Positions 25,386 through 33,348 of a DNA stretch of 64,000 nt are shown here, one piece after another. Each line of letters begins with the position of its first letter. The stretch's first letter is position 1. A program made the position numbers and the translations under genes. The stretch is from Streptomyces sp. NBC_00271. Lineage in GTDB: Bacteria > Actinomycetota > Actinomycetes > Streptomycetales > Streptomycetaceae. The notes under the pieces were generated by a model that had not been told where the DNA came from, made no database searches, and saw nothing but the letters and a program-made list of their open reading frames with translations. The stretch covers positions 4,960,001 through 5,024,000 of the forward strand of contig NZ_CP108070.1 in NCBI RefSeq assembly GCF_036178845.1, in the 5' to 3' direction.

Positions 25386-27511
25386 CAGAGGATGTTCTCC
25401 AGGTTCTGCGGGGTCGCCGGGCTCACCGGGTTCTCCGGGGACGAGGAGCTGGTGATGCCGGGCTCGGAGGCGATGGGGCCCGGTTCTACGGGGCTGTCGG
25501 CGACCGTGCCGGTGCCGCCGGCGCCGACCGCGCTCTCCGAGGGGCTCGGCGAGGCGGCGCCGTCCTCGGAGGGGCTGGGGTCGGGCGAGCCGGACACCGG
25601 GAGGGACGGTGGGATGACGGGGTCCTTGGTGGTGCTGGTGCTCGGTTTCGGCCTGGTGGTGGCGGACGTCGAGGGCTTCGTGTCCGCGGACGTGCCCGGG
25701 TCGGTGGCGCTCGCGGAGGCGCCCGGTGTCGGGCTGACGCCCGGTGCGGGGGCCGTACCGTCGCTCGCCGAGGCGCTCGCGCCGGGCGCGGCGCTGCTCG
25801 AACCGGACGGCGACACCGAGTCGGTGGGCAGCGGCGAGGTGTCGACCTTCCCGGCCGGCGTGTCGTCCTGCTGGCCGGGCACCGGCAGCCAGGGCGCGTT
25901 GGAGTTGCCGGACAGGAGGGTGGCGACGATGACGACGGCGTACACCGCGCAGGCGATGCCGACGAGGATGCCGAGCCGACGGAACCTGCGGCTGCGGCGG
26001 CCGGACTCGTCGACGAACACCGGGCCGTCCGAGCCGTCCTGGACGCCCGGGGCGTCCTTGGCCTGCTGAACCAGCCACGCCTCCGTCTTCCGCCGTCCGA
26101 CTCCGTCGAGTTGAACCGTCACCTCGTGCGGATCGTGGGTGTGTCCCGGCTCACCGGACTGCTCCCAGGACGCGGCAGCGGACCCGCCGGGCGCGTCGGC
26201 CCCACGACCCACGGTCGGCCGACCGTCCACATGGCCCCGCCCGAGCGTGTCCGCCCTACGATCCACAACCGGCCAGCCTCCCGTCTCGGGCCGACTGGGC
26301 GTGTCGGATCGGCCGACCGCGTCGGATCGGCTGGACGTGTCGGATCGACCGAGGGTGTCGGGTCGACCGGGGGTGTCAGGTCGGCCGAGGATGTCAGGTC
26401 GACCGAAGGTCTCGGGCCGACCGAGGGTGTCAGGTCGGCCGAAGGTGTCGGATCGGCCGAGGGTATCGGGGCGCCTGCGCGCGTCCGGCCAGCCACCCGT
26501 GGCCGGCCGATCGTCCTTGCCGACGCGTCGATCGGCTCCGGCACGGTCGCGAGGCCCGGCGGGCTGGTTGGGCACCCCGGCGAGTTGATCCGGTACGACG
26601 CGGTCACGCGGTCCCGCGGGCTTGTCGGGCGCCTCGCCACGCAGATCCGTTCCGGCACGGTCACGCGGCCCGGCGGGCTGATCGGGCACCCCGGCAAGTT
26701 GATCCGGTGCAATGCGGTCACGCGGTCCGGCAGGCTTGTCGGGCGCCTCGGCGCGCAGATCCACCCCGGCCCGGTCACGCGGCCCGGCAGGCTGATCGGG
26801 GACTCCGGCAACGCCGTCCGGTCCAGTGGCCCGGTCGGGCGCACCGGTAGCGCCGGCCGATCCGACCGCCACGTCGGCAACCCCGGCGCGACGGTCCGAC
26901 CCAGCGCGGCCGACCGCCTCGGCCCCGAGGGGAGCCCCTTCTTTATGGTTCGCCTCGTCATGGCGCTCCGCGCCGGGGCGGTCGGCGCGCGCGTCGTCGT
27001 CCGCGCTCACCCGACGGTCCACATCGAACCGTCGCTCAACCCCAGCCCGACCACCGACACCGAACGAACGGCCCGCACCGGACGGCCCTTCAGAACCGGA
27101 CGATCTGCCCGCACCGGACAACCCCTCAGAACCGGACGGCCGGCCCGCACCCGGCAACCGGCCCGCGCCGAACGCACCCTCTGCGCCCGATCCACGTTCC
27201 GCACCCGATCCACGTTCCGCGTCAGCTCTCGTATCGGCGCCCGGTCGGTCTTCGCCGCCAGCTCCAGGCTCTCTTTCGACACCGCGTTCGACATCGGTGT
27301 CGGATTCCGCTTCCGCGGCGAGCCCCACGGCGGCGGCGCCCGCGATCTGAGGCCACGTCGACGTCGCACGGGCGGCCTCGGGCCACACCACCGACTCTCC
27401 GGACCCCGCCGGGGCGGTCGGCGCGGCCGACTCCCTGGTTCCACGCCCGTCCACCTGATCGCCATCTCGATGATCGGGTTGGGCGTCTTTTCGCCACTTC
27501 TCCACGTGCAC
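25385..27511 (-). CDS. matA: MatA-type repeat-rich single-span membrane protein
   Basis: This ~708-residue protein has a very large Arg/Asp/Pro/Gly-rich N-terminal region, one membrane span near residues 512-535 (LGILVGIACAVYAVVIVATL), and an outer Ser/Pro/Thr/Ala-rich tail ending NPVSPATPQNLENIL. The N-terminal region contains two tandem repeat families: a ~38-residue unit built on PDQPAGPRDRAG / APDKPAGPRDR, and a pentapeptide GR(P/S)DT(L/F) repeated about a dozen times. The only part resembling a conserved domain is VTVQLDGVGRRKTEAWLVQQ just before the span. The GTG at 27511 has GGGGGG six bases upstream. The symbol is assigned from its place before matB. The repeats are probably disordered and fast-evolving. 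Confidence 0.75.
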   Translation of the reverse strand: MHVEKWRKDAQPDHRDGDQVDGRGTRESAAPTAPAGSGESVVWPEAARATSTWPQIAGAAAVGLAAEAESDTDVERGVEREPGAGGEDRPGADTRADAERGSGAERGSGAEGAFGAGRLPGAGRPSGSEGLSGAGRSSGSEGPSGAGRSFGVGGRAGVERRFDVDRRVSADDDARADRPGAERHDEANHKEGAPLGAEAVGRAGSDRRAGVADVAVGSAGATGAPDRATGPDGVAGVPDQPAGPRDRAGVDLRAEAPDKPAGPRDRIAPDQLAGVPDQPAGPRDRAGTDLRGEAPDKPAGPRDRVVPDQLAGVPNQPAGPRDRAGADRRVGKDDRPATGGWPDARRRPDTLGRSDTFGRPDTLGRPETFGRPDILGRPDTPGRPDTLGRSDTSSRSDAVGRSDTPSRPETGGWPVVDRRADTLGRGHVDGRPTVGRGADAPGGSAAASWEQSGEPGHTHDPHEVTVQLDGVGRRKTEAWLVQQAKDAPGVQDGSDGPVFVDESGRRSRRFRRLGILVGIACAVYAVVIVATLLSGNSNAPWLPVPGQQDDTPAGKVDTSPLPTDSVSPSGSSSAAPGASASASDGTAPAPGVSPTPGASASATDPGTSADTKPSTSATTRPKPSTSTTKDPVIPPSLPVSGSPDPSPSEDGAASPSPSESAVGAGGTGTVADSPVEPGPIASEPGITSSSSPENPVSPATPQNLENIL
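26268..26474 (-). repeat. 15-bp coding repeats in matA (pentapeptide GRPDT-type)
   Basis: About thirteen tandem copies of a 15-bp unit encode GR(P/S)(D/E)T(L/F/P) variants. All are in frame, so the tract can expand or contract without breaking the gene. Confidence 0.75.
26533..26812 (-). repeat. ~114-bp coding repeats in matA
   Basis: Two full units and part of a third encode a ~38-residue block with the order PDQPAGPRDRAG, then (D/E)APDKPAGPRDR, then PDQLAGV. Within each unit the PAGPRDR half is itself duplicated. Nucleotide similarity between units is high, which indicates recent duplication. Confidence 0.75.
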
Positions 27512-27670
27512 GCACATCCCCCCAGGGACAGTTTTCGGGTGCGCGCACGACTCCGGGCATTACGTATATGTCGTTCGGAACGAGCCCCCACCCGCCCCGA
27601 GCGCCCCCCTTTACCACACTGCACCCGGACCATGAATGTAGCGCATGTGGAAGACCCGTGTGTTTATGCG

Positions 27671-28699
27671 TCAATCCTGCCCCGCCATCACCAGCTCATC
27701 GCTGGCCGGAATCCAACCGTCCGCAGGGCGCCGCAGCCACCCCTCCTCGGCAGCCAGCTCGCCGGCGGCTCGTCGAAGGGCATCGATCCCGGGGTGCACC
27801 AGTCCCTTTCGCCACACCAGTGACACGGGTGACAACGGAACAGGTCCAACAAGCGGTTTCCGCACGGTTTCAGACATGGCCGGAAAATCCACCACAGCGA
27901 GGACAGGATTCCGCTTCTTGGCCATGACCCGCCGGAACTCATCGGCTCCGACAGCCACCGGCGCAGGGGGCGCCAGCGCGATACCGCGTCCCTCGAAAAG
28001 GTGAAGCGCCAAGTCGGTCCACTCCCGCGTCCGCGGATTCCCCGCCCCGGCGTACACCGTCTCGCCCGCGAGCGCGTCGAGCGGCACCGCGTCCAGGCCG
28101 GCGAGGTGATGGTCCTCGGGCAGCACGACGGCCATCGGCTCGTACCGTACGGGCTGCTGTTCGAGCCGCGCCCGGACCGCCGGATCGAGCCCCGCGAACC
28201 GTCCGAACGACGCGTCCAGGCGTCCCGCGAGGATCTCCCCCGCCGCGCCGGTGAGCCCGCTCTCGAAGCGGGCCATCAGCTCGCACTCGGGCGCGAGCGC
28301 ACGGGCCCGGTCCAGGACGCGGCCGGAGACGAGACCCGGGGAGTTGACGTCGACGAGCAGCGGCCGCTCCGGTCCGTCCCCCGCGAACGCGGACAGCAGC
28401 GCGTCCTGCGCCTCCAGCACCCGCCGCGCGTACGGCACCAGTCGCTCACCGTCGGCGGTCGGCGTCACCTGCCGGGTCGTGCGCACGAACAGCTCCGCCC
28501 CGAGTTCGCGCTCCAGTCGCCGGATGTCACGGCTGAGGGCCTGTTGGGCGACGTACAGCCGGGCGGCGGCCCGCGTGAAGTGCAACTCCTCGGTGACGAC
28601 GAGGAACCCGCGCAGGAGTCGGGGGTCGAGATGGCGATGGGGGAGGCCGGAAGAGAAGCCGGGAGAGCGGTCGGGAGAGCGGTCGGCAGGGGCAGGCAT
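27671..28699 (-). CDS. LysR-family transcriptional regulator
   Basis: This 342-residue regulator has an N-terminal winged helix (HLDPRLLRGFLVVTEELHFTRAAARLYVAQQALSRDIRRLE, DNA-binding helix near residues 42-62) and a C-terminal substrate-binding domain that senses an unknown ligand. An N-terminal leader of ~22 polar residues precedes the HTH. ATG 28699 is used; a GTG codon just before it is an alternative. It is divergent from an MFS transporter gene, the classical LysR arrangement, and probably controls that gene. Confidence 0.9.
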   Translation of the reverse strand: MPAPADRSPDRSPGFSSGLPHRHLDPRLLRGFLVVTEELHFTRAAARLYVAQQALSRDIRRLERELGAELFVRTTRQVTPTADGERLVPYARRVLEAQDALLSAFAGDGPERPLLVDVNSPGLVSGRVLDRARALAPECELMARFESGLTGAAGEILAGRLDASFGRFAGLDPAVRARLEQQPVRYEPMAVVLPEDHHLAGLDAVPLDALAGETVYAGAGNPRTREWTDLALHLFEGRGIALAPPAPVAVGADEFRRVMAKKRNPVLAVVDFPAMSETVRKPLVGPVPLSPVSLVWRKGLVHPGIDALRRAAGELAAEEGWLRRPADGWIPASDELVMAGQD

Positions 28700-28782
28700 C
28701 ACGCGAACTTACAACGCAGGTGCGTCAATGGCCACGGAGTAGGTGTTGGACCGTCCACCCCACACCCGGCGACGGTTGGCCC

Positions 28783-30138
28783 ATGCCGCAACAGCCCTCC
28801 GAGCACGCGTTCCCGCTCCTGCTCACCGCCACCGGCGACAGCCTGGTGATCGCCGACTTCCGCCCCCGTCGCCGGCAGGCCCCACGCCACCAGAAGGCCC
28901 CGCACCGCCGGACAACCCCGTACCACCGCCTCTTCACCATCCCCGGCACCCGCGCCTTCACCGTCGGGAACCTGCTCGCCCGGCTCCCCATGGGGATGTT
29001 CAGCGTCAGCGCGGTGATCATGATCGCGGGCTCGCGCGGCTCGTACGCCCTCGCCGGTGCCGTGACGGCGACCGGCCTCGCGGCGACCGCGCTGGTCGCG
29101 CCCTGGACCGCACGGCTCGTCGACCGCCACGGCCAGGCCCGGATCGCGGTGCCGGCCACGGCCTTCGCCCTGCTGGGAAGCGTCGCGCTGCTGCTGTGCG
29201 TGCGCTTCGGGGCGCCGGACTGGACCCTGTTCGCCGCGTACGCCGCCACGGCCACCACCCCCAACACGGGCGGCATGTCACGCGCCCGCTGGGCCCACCT
29301 CCTGCGGGACGACCCGGCCGCCGCGCACACCGCGAACTCCTTCGAACAGGCCGCGGACGAGCTGTGTTTCATGCTGGGCCCGGTGTGCGCGGCCTTCCTG
29401 TGCGGGACGTTCTTCCCGGAGGCGGGCACGCTGGTGGGCGGCGTGCTGATGATGACCGGCGTGCTGATCTTCGCCGCCCAGCGTTCGACGGAGCCGCCGC
29501 CCCAGCCCCGTACGCCCTCCAGGTCCCCTCTCCTGGCCGCCGGAATGCCGCCCCTGCTCCTCTGTTTCCTCGCCACCGGTGCCGTCTTCGGTTCGATGGA
29601 GGTCGTCACGATCGCCTTCGCGGACGCACAGGGGCATCGGTCGGCGGCGGGCGCGGTGCTCGCCCTCCAGGCGGCCGGGTCGTGCGTGGCGGGGCTGCTG
29701 TACGGGGCGCGGAAGCCGGCCGGTCCGGCCGAGCGGCGCCATCCGTCGTGCCTCGCGGTCATGACGGCCCTCATGACCCTCCCCCTGCTCGCGGCCTCCC
29801 TGACCGGCTCGCTCCCGGCCCTCGCGGGCGCACTGCTGCTCGCCGGGGCCGCGACCGCGCCGACCATGGTCACCGGCATGGCCCTCGTCCAGCGGCGCAC
29901 TCCCGAAGGCCGGTTGAACGAGGGCATGACCCTCGCGGTGACCGGCCTGCTCGGCGGGATCGCCTGCGGCTCGGCGACCGGCGGCTGGCTGGTCGAACAC
30001 ATATCGGCGACGGCGGGATACGGGGTGCCGATCGCAGCGGCGGGAAGCGCGCTCGCGATCTCCCTCACGATCCCACCGGCGTCCGACCCGCCGAACCGCC
30101 GCCAATCCCTCGGCCCCAATTCCGACGCACCCCATTGA
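28783..30138 (+). CDS. MFS transporter
   Basis: This 451-residue membrane protein has about twelve spans, beginning FTVGNLLARLPMGMFSVSAVI after a ~55-residue Arg/His/Pro-rich cytoplasmic leader. The cytoplasmic loop DRHGQARIAVPATAF between spans 2 and 3 is the usual MFS signature. A polar C-terminal tail follows span 12. I start at ATG 28783 (MPQQPSEHAF); the open frame extends 21 codons further upstream but that part overlaps the likely promoter of the divergent LysR gene. The substrate is unknown; drug or metabolite efflux is the usual role of this class. Confidence 0.82.
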   Translation: MPQQPSEHAFPLLLTATGDSLVIADFRPRRRQAPRHQKAPHRRTTPYHRLFTIPGTRAFTVGNLLARLPMGMFSVSAVIMIAGSRGSYALAGAVTATGLAATALVAPWTARLVDRHGQARIAVPATAFALLGSVALLLCVRFGAPDWTLFAAYAATATTPNTGGMSRARWAHLLRDDPAAAHTANSFEQAADELCFMLGPVCAAFLCGTFFPEAGTLVGGVLMMTGVLIFAAQRSTEPPPQPRTPSRSPLLAAGMPPLLLCFLATGAVFGSMEVVTIAFADAQGHRSAAGAVLALQAAGSCVAGLLYGARKPAGPAERRHPSCLAVMTALMTLPLLAASLTGSLPALAGALLLAGAATAPTMVTGMALVQRRTPEGRLNEGMTLAVTGLLGGIACGSATGGWLVEHISATAGYGVPIAAAGSALAISLTIPPASDPPNRRQSLGPNSDAPH

Positions 30139-30168
30139 CGCACCCGGGACCCCCACATACCTTCCCCC

Positions 30169-30184
30169 GTCGAAGCGCTTCGAC
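30169..30184. promoter_or_regulatory. Perfect 16-bp palindromic operator, probable LacI-family site
   Basis: GTCGAAGCGCTTCGAC is a perfect palindrome with the central CG step common to LacI-family operators. It lies 75-90 bases upstream of the solute-binding gene that opens the GH31/GH3 locus. The LacI gene at 35631-36644 is the obvious candidate binder. Confidence 0.7.
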
Positions 30185-30192
30185 GTCACGCA

Positions 30193-30206
30193 TCGAAACG
30201 ATTCGA
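30193..30206. promoter_or_regulatory. Second, imperfect copy of the LacI-type operator
   Basis: TCGAAACGATTCGA differs from a perfect palindrome at one position pair. It repeats the TCGAA(N)CG(N)TTCGA plan of the site at 30169, with centres ~23 bases apart, i.e. about two helical turns, which suits cooperative binding. Confidence 0.6.
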
Positions 30207-30258
30207 CGAACGCTGCGTGACGGTCCCGAAACCCATCCAACTCCCCCGGAGGCAATGG

Positions 30259-31554
30259 ATGTCGACGACACGAAGGCGTGCGGTGGCGACGGCGGCGGTG
30301 GCCCTGGCGGGCTCCCTGCTGCTGGCGTCCTGCGGCGGCTCGGACAGCGGTTCCTCGGACGGCAAGACGCTGAAACTGTGGCACTACGAAGGGCCGGACA
30401 GCGCGATGGGCGTGGCCTGGAACGAGGCCATCAAGGAGTTCGAGGCGAAGCATCCCGGCGTCAAGGTGAAGTTCGAGGAGAAGGGCTTCGAGCAGATCCA
30501 GAAGACGGCCCCGATGGTCCTCAACTCGAACGACGCGCCCGACATCATGGAGTACAACAAGGGCAACGCGACGGCCGGGCTGCTCTCCAAGCAGGGGCTG
30601 CTCACCGATCTGACCGCCGAGGCGACCCAGCGCGGCTGGGACAAGAAGCTCAGCGCGGGCGTGCGCACCACCAGCCAGTACGACACAGGCGGGGTCATGG
30701 GCTCCGGCAAGTGGTACGGCGTGCCCAACTACGCCGAGTACACGATGGTGTTCTACAACAAGGATCTCTTCAAGCAGTACGGCATCGCGGAGCCCACCAC
30801 CCTCGACCAGCTCACCGCCGCCATGGACACGTTCGTGTCGAAGGGCATCACCCCGCTGGCGAACGCGGGCGCCGAGTACATGGCCCAGCAGTACCTGTAC
30901 CAGCTCGCGCTCTCCAAGGCCGACCGCTCGTGGGTCGACAAGTACGAGCTCTACAAGGGCAAGACGGACTTCCACGACGCCGCCTGGACGTACGCCGCCA
31001 CGACCTTCGCCGACTGGGTGAAGAAGGGCTACATCAGCAAGAAGTCCACCTCGCTCAAGGCCGAGGACGCGGGCGTCTCCTTCATCCAGGGCAAGAGCCC
31101 GATCCTGTTCAGCGGCAGCTGGTGGTACGGGCGCTTCCAGACGGAGAACAAGTTCGACTGGGGCACCTTCCTCTGGCCCGGCAGCAACCTCACCCTCGGC
31201 TCCGGCGGCAACCTCTGGGTCGTCCCCAAGGGCGCCAAGAACAAGGACCTCGCCTACGACTTCATCGACATCACCATGTCGCAGAAGATCCAGAACCTGC
31301 TGGGCAACAAGGGCGGGGTCCCGGTGGGCGCCGACACCGCCGCCATCACCGACCCGAAGGCCAAGACCCTGATCGCCGACTTCAACACGCTCTCCGGCAA
31401 GGACGGTCTGGCCTTCTACCCGGACTGGCCGGTCGCCGGCTTCTACGACGTCCTCGTCTCCGAGACCCAGAAGCTGATCACGGGGAGCGAGAAACCGGAC
31501 GCCTATCTGAGCGCGCTGCAGACGGCGTACGACAAGGGCGCGCCGAAGACATGA
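30259..31554 (+). CDS. Sugar ABC transporter solute-binding lipoprotein
   Basis: This 431-residue receptor opens the GH31/GH3 sugar locus. The ATG at 30259 has GGAGG seven bases upstream. The twin-Arg-like n-region STTRRRAVATAA leads to the lipobox LLLASC, then a Gly/Ser linker. The mature protein is a family 1 solute-binding protein (TLKLWHYEGPDSAMGVAWNE, VKVKFEEKGFEQIQ, DAPDIMEYNKGNA). Its stop overlaps the next gene's start (ATGA). Cargo is inferred from the alpha-xylosidase and GH3 genes downstream: probably xylosylated oligosaccharides such as xyloglucan fragments. Confidence 0.92.
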   Translation: MSTTRRRAVATAAVALAGSLLLASCGGSDSGSSDGKTLKLWHYEGPDSAMGVAWNEAIKEFEAKHPGVKVKFEEKGFEQIQKTAPMVLNSNDAPDIMEYNKGNATAGLLSKQGLLTDLTAEATQRGWDKKLSAGVRTTSQYDTGGVMGSGKWYGVPNYAEYTMVFYNKDLFKQYGIAEPTTLDQLTAAMDTFVSKGITPLANAGAEYMAQQYLYQLALSKADRSWVDKYELYKGKTDFHDAAWTYAATTFADWVKKGYISKKSTSLKAEDAGVSFIQGKSPILFSGSWWYGRFQTENKFDWGTFLWPGSNLTLGSGGNLWVVPKGAKNKDLAYDFIDITMSQKIQNLLGNKGGVPVGADTAAITDPKAKTLIADFNTLSGKDGLAFYPDWPVAGFYDVLVSETQKLITGSEKPDAYLSALQTAYDKGAPKT

Positions 31555-32519
31555 CGGTCACCGTCGAACGGGACGGACGGGTGGTCCGGCGGCAGCGCAG
31601 CCGCACAGACCGCCCGCGCCGCCCCCACTCCTCCTACGCCCTCTTCCTGCTCCCCGGCGTCCTCGCCTTCCTCGCCGTGATCGTCGTGCCGTTCCTGATG
31701 AACACCGGCGTGAGCTTCACCGACTGGCAGGGCGTCGGCTCGCCGAAGTGGTCGGGGCTCGCCAACTACCGCGAGCTGATGGACGACTCCGAGTTCTGGG
31801 CGTCCTTCCGGCACAGCCTGTTCATGGTCGTCGCCATGGCCGCCGTACCGACGGTCCTCGGGCTCGTGCTGGCCGCCGCCCTCTTCGACTTCGTCGGCAA
31901 GCACTTCGGCACGAAGGTCGCCGCCGTCCTGCGCGCCTGTTTCTACCTCCCCCAGGTCCTGCCCATCGCCGTCGCCGGCATCGTCTGGAGCTGGATCCTC
32001 GCCCCCGACAACGGCTCCCTGAACGCACTCCTGAAGGCGGTGGGCCTCGGCTCGCTCCAGCGGGACTGGCTGGGCGATCCCGACCTCGCCCTCTACAGCG
32101 TCATGGGCGTGATGGTCTGGGTGCAGATCGGCTTCCCGCTGGTCGTCTTCATGGCGGGGCTGCAACGCGTCGACCCCCAGCTGTACGAGGCGGCGGAGCT
32201 GGACGGCGCGGGCTGGTGGCGCCGCTTTGGGCACATCACGCTGCCGCAGATCCGCCCGGAGATCTACGTCGTCCTCCTCTGGTGCACGATCGCCGCGCTC
32301 AAGGTGTTCGGCGCGGTGTACGTCCTCACCAAGGGCGGTCCCGGCGGCGCGACCGACGTGCCGTCCTACTTCTCCTTCACCACCTTCTTCGAGAAGACCC
32401 AGGTCGGCTACGGCGCCGCGATCTCCACCGTGCTGACCGTGATCATCCTCGTACTCGCCCTGATCGGCCTGAAGCTCCAGACCCGCGCCGAGGACGCCGA
32501 GGAAGGACTCCGCGCATGA
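31551..32519 (+). CDS. Carbohydrate ABC transporter permease, MalF-type
   Basis: This 322-residue permease has an Arg-rich cytoplasmic leader, then six spans beginning YALFLLPGVLAFLAVIVVPFL. It carries the EAA loop LYEAAELDGAGWWRRFGHITLP that contacts the ATPase. It is translationally coupled at both ends by ATGA overlaps. No ATP-binding subunit is encoded nearby; a shared MsiK-type ATPase is the likely partner. Confidence 0.92.
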   Translation: MTVTVERDGRVVRRQRSRTDRPRRPHSSYALFLLPGVLAFLAVIVVPFLMNTGVSFTDWQGVGSPKWSGLANYRELMDDSEFWASFRHSLFMVVAMAAVPTVLGLVLAAALFDFVGKHFGTKVAAVLRACFYLPQVLPIAVAGIVWSWILAPDNGSLNALLKAVGLGSLQRDWLGDPDLALYSVMGVMVWVQIGFPLVVFMAGLQRVDPQLYEAAELDGAGWWRRFGHITLPQIRPEIYVVLLWCTIAALKVFGAVYVLTKGGPGGATDVPSYFSFTTFFEKTQVGYGAAISTVLTVIILVLALIGLKLQTRAEDAEEGLRA

Positions 32520-33337
32520 CCGCCGTACGCCGCTATCCCGTCCTCGTGGCCCTGATCATCGCGGCCCTGTTCATGGTGCTGCCCTTCGGCATCGTCGCGA
32601 TCAACGCGGTCAAGTCCCCCGCCGAGTACGCGTCGAACGGACCCCTCGGCCTGCCCCACGGCCTCTACCTCGACGGCCTCAAGGACTTCTGGCAGCGCGT
32701 CGACTACGGCCAGAAACTCGTCAACTCGATCCTGATCTCCGGCTCGGTGGCGATCGGCGCCGCCGTGCTGTCCGTCCTGAACGCGTACGCGATCGGCATC
32801 GGCCGCATCAAGGGCCGCACCTGGGTCCTCGCCTTCTTCGTGCTGGCGAACATGCTGCCGCAGGAGGCGCTGGTCTACCCGATCTACTACCTGAGCAAGC
32901 AGGCGGGCCTCTACGACACCCGGCTCAGCGTGATCATCGTGTTCACCGTCGTCCAGGCGGCCTTCGGCACGTATCTCCTGTCCTCCGTCCTCGGGCAGTT
33001 CCCGCGCGAGATCATCGAGGCCGCCCGGATCGACGGGGCGAACAAGTGGCAGGTGCTGTGGCGGATCGTGGTCCCCGTCAGCCGCCCCACCATCGGCGTC
33101 CTCCTGGTCTTCTTCTTCATCTGGACCTGGAACGAGTTCCTGCTGCCGCTGGTCATGCTGATCTCCAACGACAACCAGACGGTGTCGGTGGCGCTCGGCG
33201 TCCTCCAGGGCCAACGCCTGATGGACGCGACCATGACCAACGCGGCGGCCCTCCTGGGCGTGCTCCCCGCGATCGTCTTCTTCCTCGTCTTCCAGCGGAC
33301 ACTGACCCGCGGCATCGCCGTGGGCGCGGTCAAGTAA
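32516..33337 (+). CDS. Carbohydrate ABC transporter permease, MalG-type
   Basis: This 273-residue, six-span permease partners the preceding MalF-type protein. The EAA motif is EIIEAARIDGANKWQVLWRIV. The last residues (GIAVGAVK) are the usual MalG-type C-terminus. The start at 32516 overlaps the upstream stop, and the alpha-xylosidase gene begins 11 bases after its stop. Confidence 0.92.
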   Translation: MTAVRRYPVLVALIIAALFMVLPFGIVAINAVKSPAEYASNGPLGLPHGLYLDGLKDFWQRVDYGQKLVNSILISGSVAIGAAVLSVLNAYAIGIGRIKGRTWVLAFFVLANMLPQEALVYPIYYLSKQAGLYDTRLSVIIVFTVVQAAFGTYLLSSVLGQFPREIIEAARIDGANKWQVLWRIVVPVSRPTIGVLLVFFFIWTWNEFLLPLVMLISNDNQTVSVALGVLQGQRLMDATMTNAAALLGVLPAIVFFLVFQRTLTRGIAVGAVK

Positions 33338-33348
33338 GGGGTGTGGGC

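Noticed and set aside
23070..26069. A 999-codon plus-strand open frame antisense to matA/matB
   Set aside because: It is composed of shadow sequence of the clearly homologous MatB domains; high GC keeps opposite frames open.
26268..26812. Regular repeats that could be mistaken for a CRISPR array
   Set aside because: The units are contiguous, in frame and encode amino-acid repeats; there are no unique spacers and no cas genes.
28743..32519. A 1258-codon plus-strand open frame
   Set aside because: Only its last 322 codons (from 31551) are a permease gene; the earlier part is an Arg/Pro-rich alternative frame of the MFS and solute-binding genes.
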